From: Pogonophryne albipinna
Lineage: Eukaryota; Chordata; Actinopteri; Perciformes; Artedidraconidae
Direction: 5' to 3'
DNA length: 64,000 nt
Assembly: GCA_028583405.1 (NCBI GenBank)
Contig: CM053253.1
Span: forward strand, 3,649,513 to 3,713,512
The translations under genes and the position numbers were made by a program. Below are positions 59,929-64,000 of this stretch, one piece after another (position 1 is the stretch's first letter; each line of letters begins with the position of its first letter). The notes beneath the pieces are model-generated. The model saw nothing but the letters and a program-made list of their open reading frames with translations. It was not told the origin of the DNA and ran no database searches.

Positions 59929-62900
59929 TTAAAGAGTCCTCTCCTGCTGATGGTCAGGTGTATGTCAGTATGTAGTGTCTCTACTTTAAAGAGTCCTCTC
60001 CTGCTGATGTTCAGGTGTATATCAGTATGTAGTATCTCTACTTTAAAGAGTCCTCTCCTGCTGATGTTCAGGTGTATGTCAGTATGTAGTGTCTCTACTT
60101 TAAAGAGTCCTCTCCTGCTGATGATCAGGTGTATATCAGTATCTAGTGTCTCTACTTTAAAGAGTCATCTCCTGCTGATGATCAGGTGTATATCAGTATG
60201 TAGTGTCTCTACTTTAAAGAGTCCTCTCCTGCTGATGTTCAGGTGTATATCAGTATGTAGTGTCTCTACTTTAAAGAGTCCTCTCCTGCTGATGTTCAGG
60301 TGTCTATCAGTATGTAGTGTCTCTACTTTAAAGAGTCCTCTCCTGCTGATGTTCAGGTGTATATATCAGTATGTAGTGTCTCTACTTTAAAGAGTCCTCT
60401 CCTGCTGATGATCAGGTGTATATCAGTATGTAGTGTCTCTACTTTAAAGAGTCCTCTCCTGCTGATGTTCAGGTGTATATCAGTATTTAGTGTCTCTACT
60501 TTAAAGAGTCCCCTCCTGCTGATGTTCAGGTGTATATCAGTATGTAGTGTCTCTACTTTAAAGAGTCCTCTCCTGCTGATGTTCAGGTGTATATCAGTAT
60601 GTAGTGCCTCTACTTTAAAGAGTCCTCTACTGCTGATGTTCAGGTGTATATCAGTATGTAGTGTCTATACTTTAAAGAGTCCTCTCCTGCTGATGTTCAG
60701 GTGTATATATCAGTATGTAGTGTCTCTACTTTAAAGAGTCCTCTCCTGCTGATGTTCAGGTGTATATCAGTATGTGGTGTCTCTACTTTAAAGAGTCCTC
60801 TCCTGCTGATGTTCAGGTGTATATCAGTATGTAGTATCTCTACTTTAAAGAGTCCTCTCCTGCTGATGTTCAGGTGTATATATCAGTATGTAGTGTCTCT
60901 ACTTTAAAGAGTCCTCTCCTGCTGATGATCAGGTGTATATCAGTATGTAGTGTCTCTACTTTAAAGAGTCCTCTCCTGCTGATGTTCAGGTGTATATCAG
61001 TATGTAGTGCCTCTACTTTAAAGATTCCTCTCCTGCTGATGTTCAGGTGTATATCAGTATGTAGTGTCTCTACTTTAAAGAGTCCTCTCCTGCTGATGTT
61101 CAGGTGTATATCAGTATGTAGTGCCTCTACTTTAAAGAGTCCTCTCCTGCTGATGTTCAGGTGTATATAAGTATATAGTGTCTCTACTTTAAAGAGTCCT
61201 GTCCTGCTGATGTTCAGGTGTATATCAGTATGTAGTGCCTCTACTTTAAAGAGTCCTCTCCTGCTGATGTTCAGGTTTATATCAGTATGTAGTGTCTCTA
61301 CTTTAAAGAGTCCTCTCCTGCTGATGTTCAGGTGTATATCAGTATGTAGTGTATCTACTTTAAAGAGTCCTGTCCTGCTGATGTTCAGGTGTATATCAGT
61401 ATGTAGTGTCTCTACTTTAAAGAGTCCTCTCCTGCTGATGTTCAGGTGTATATCAGTATGTAGTGTCTCTACTTTAAAGAGTCCTCTCCGGCTGATGTTC
61501 AGGTGTATATCAGTATGTAGTGTCTCTACTTTAAAGAATCCTCTGCTGTTGATGTTCAGGTGTATATCAGTATGTAGTGTCTCTACTTTAAAGAGTCCCC
61601 TCCTGCTGATGTTCAGGTGTATATCAGTATGTAGTGTCTCTACTTTAAAGAGTCCTCTCCTGCTGATGTTCAGGTGTATATCAGTATGTAGTGTCTCTAC
61701 TTTAAAGAGTCCTCTCCTGCTGATGTTCAGGTGTATATCAGTGTGTAGTGTCTCTACTTTAAAGAGTCCCCTCCTGCTGATGTTCAGGTGTATATCAGTA
61801 TGTAGTGTCTCTACTTTAAAGAGTCCTGTCCTGCTGATGTTCAGGTGTATATCAGTATGTAGTGTCTCTACTTTAAATAGTCCTCTCCTGCTGATGTTCA
61901 GGTGTATATCAGTATGTAGTGTATCTACTTTAAAGAGTCATCTCCTGCTGATGTTCAGGTGTATATGTAGTGTCTCTACTTTAAAGAGTCCTCTCCTGCT
62001 GATGTTCAGGTGTATATCAGTATGTAGTGTCTCTACTTTAAAGAGTCCTCTCCTGCTGATGTTCAGGTCTATATCAGTATGTAGTGTCTCTACTTTAAAT
62101 AGTCCTCTCCTGCTGATGTTCAGGTATATATCAGTATGTAGTGTCTCTACTTTAAAGAGTCCTCTCCTGCTGATGTTCAGGTGTATATCAGTATGTAGTG
62201 TCTCTACTTTAAAGAGTCCTCTCCTGCTGATGTTCAGGTGTATGTCAGTATGTAGTGTCTCTACTTTAAATAGTCCTCTCCTGCTGATGATCAGGTTCAT
62301 ATCAGTATGTAGTGTCTCTACTTTAAAGAGTCCTCTCCTGCTGATGTTCAGGTGTATATCAGTATGTAGTGTCTCTACTTTAAATAGTCCTCTCCTGCTG
62401 ATGTTCAGGTGTATATCAGTATGTAGTGTCTCTACTTTAAAGAGTCCTGTCCTGCTGATGTTCAGGTGTATATCAGTATGTAGTGTCTCTACTTTAAAGA
62501 GTCCTCTCCTGCTGATGTTCAGGTGTATATAAGTATATAGTGTCTCTACTTTAAAGAGTCCTGTCCTGCTGATGTTCAGGTGTATATATCAGTATGTAGT
62601 GTCTCTACTTTAAAGAGTCCTCTCCTGCTGATGTTCAGGTGTATATCAGTATGTGGTGTCTCTACTTTAAAGAGTCCTCTCCTGCTGATGTTCAGGTGTA
62701 TATCAGTATGTAGTGTATCTACTTTAAAGAGTCCTCTCCTGCTGATGATCAGGTGTATATCAGTATGTAGTGTCTCTACTTTAAAGAGTCCTCTCCTGCT
62801 GATGTTCAAGTGTATATCAGTATGTAGTGTCTCTACTTTAAAGAGTCCTCTCCGGCTGATGTTCAGGTGTATATCAGTATGTAGTGTCTCTACTTTAAAG

Positions 62901-63921
62901 AGTACTCTGCTGTTGATGTTCAGGTGTATATCAGTATGTAGTGTCTCTACTTTAAAGAGTCCCCTCCTGCTGATGTTCAGGTGTATATCAGTATGTAGTG
63001 TCTCTACTTTAAAGAGTCCTCTCCTGAGGATGTTCAGGAGTATATCAGTATGTACTGTAGTGTCTCTACTTTAAAGAGTCCTCCCCTGCTGATGTTCAGG
63101 TGTATATCAGTATGTAGTGTCTCTACTTTAAAGAGTCCTCTCCTGCTGATGTTCAGGTGTATGTCAGTATGTAGTGTCTCTACTTTAAAGAGTCCTCTCC
63201 TGCTGATGTTCAGGTGTATATCAGTGTGTAGTGTCTCTACTTTAAATAGTCTCTCCTGCTGATGTTCAGGTGTATATCAGTATGTAGTGTCTCTACTTTA
63301 AATAGTCTCTCCTGCTGATGTTCAGGTGTATATCAGTATGTAGTGTCTCTACTTTAAAGAGTCTCTCCTGCTGATGTTCAGGTGTATATCAGTATGTAGT
63401 GTCTCTACTTTAAAGAGTCCTCTCCTGCTGATGTTCAGGTGTATATCAGTGTGTAGTGTCTCTACTTTAAATAGTCCTCTCCTGCTGATGTTCAGGTGTA
63501 TATCAGTATGTAGTGTCTCTACTTTAAATAGTCCTCTCCTGCTGATGTTCAGGTGTATATCAGTGTGTAGTGTCTCTACTTTAAAGAGTCCTCTCCTGCT
63601 GATGTTCAGGTGTATATCAGTATGTAGTGTCTCTACTTTAAAGAGTCCTCTCCTGCTGATGTTCAGGTGTATATCAGTGTGTAGTGTCTCTACTTTAAAG
63701 ACTCCTCTCCTGCTGATGTTCAGGTGTATATCAGTATGTAGTGTCTCTACTTTAAAGAGTCCTCTCCTGCTGATGTTCAGGTGTATATCAGTATGTAGTG
63801 TCTCTACTTTAAAGAGTCCTCTCCTGCTGATGTTCAGGTGTATATCAGTGTGTAGTGTCTCTACTTTAAAGAGTCCTCTCCTGCTGATGTTCAGGTGTAT
63901 ATCAGTATGTAGTGTCTCTAG
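59929..63921 (-). repeat. 57-bp minisatellite, about 70 units
   Basis: The unit on the plus strand is TTTAAAGAGTCCTCTCCTGC, then TGATGTTCAGGTGTATATCA, then GTATGTAGTGTCTCTAC. Variants include AAATAGTCC, CCTGTCC, TCCCCTCC, GTGCCTC, a +2 TATATATC form (60357, 60703, 60877, 62580) and a 2-bp-shorter CTCTCC form (63245-63375). Both strands stay open over long stretches because 57 is 19 codons. The repeated peptides (for example MFRCISVCSVSTLKSPLLL) are not evidence for a gene. Confidence 0.95.
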
Positions 63922-64000
63922 ATGTCTCCATGCTTTAATGTTCAAAAAGCTCTTTATTATCTCATAATGCCTGTGCTGCAGCACCTCTTTTCACCCTCTG
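59929..64000 (-). mobile_element. TTAA-flanked MITE, copy F, with a 4-kb amplified end
   Basis: To the right of the array, at 63922-64000, the sequence CATGCTTTAATGTTCAAAAA and CAGCACCTCTTTTCACCCTC is the body of the same MITE family in minus orientation; it runs past the window end. To the left the array starts at 59929 with CTTTAAAGAGTCCTCTCCTG, which corresponds to the MITE terminus. Everything between is tandem terminal units. A normal copy of the family is 420-470 bp. Confidence 0.85.

Noticed and set aside
61210..62532. A 440-codon open frame with a repeated 19-residue peptide
   Set aside because: It is the translation of the 57-bp minisatellite, whose period is a multiple of three. 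The opposite strand is open as well, and the sequence derives from a MITE end.
59929..63921. CRISPR-like regular repeats
   Set aside because: Units are directly adjacent without spacers, and the context is a vertebrate genome.

Overview
The window looks like non-coding DNA of a teleost fish, intergenic or deep intronic. Three things point to a fish: about thirty long (CA)n/(TG)n arrays, a decayed Rex3-like LINE next to an L2-type LINE with matching tRNA-derived SINEs, and a crowd of hAT-like, Harbinger-like and TTAA-flanked non-autonomous DNA transposons. I found no protein gene of the host that I can support. Every recognisable protein segment belongs to a transposon and is truncated, frameshifted or internally deleted.

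Layout. 1-5700: a possible CpG-poor promoter-like patch (467-730), CA arrays, a hAT-like fragment, one copy of a TTAA-flanked MITE (2986-3414) and a LINE/SINE-like repeat. 5702-7631: one hAT element inserted inside another, both with perfect 8-bp target duplications. 8700-13200: long CA/TG arrays, a second TTAA-MITE, and a 40-bp minisatellite split by two different transposons. 13560-14681: 5'-truncated L2-type LINE with a 7-bp target duplication. 17275-18162: a large foldback (inverted repeat) element. 18653-21400: Rex3-like LINE on the minus strand. 22000-25600: telomere-like dispersed repeat, MITE copy, a 638-bp element with long inverted ends and a 56-bp palindrome. 26891-28230: a second TTAA-type element carrying a 37-bp minisatellite and a nested MITE. 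30700-46170: several hAT-type elements and MITEs with clear 8-bp duplications, plus a TTAA-MITE split by a Harbinger-like MITE. 47500-54400: tRNA-SINEs split by younger insertions, including a 2.4-kb hAT composite. 56600-64000: telomere-like repeat, very long TG arrays, a TTAA-MITE split by a Harbinger-like MITE that still encodes a short SANT/Myb-like peptide, and a 4-kb array of 57-bp units running to a MITE body at the window edge.

The main result concerns one MITE family, present in seven copies in the window. The 57-bp unit of the 4-kb array aligns with the terminal 57 bp of that MITE, inverted repeat included. Four copies have the end once, one has about five tandem ends, and the last has about seventy. 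The window therefore appears to show stages in the birth of a satellite from a transposon end. Target duplications and nesting also give a relative order of insertion for many of the elements.
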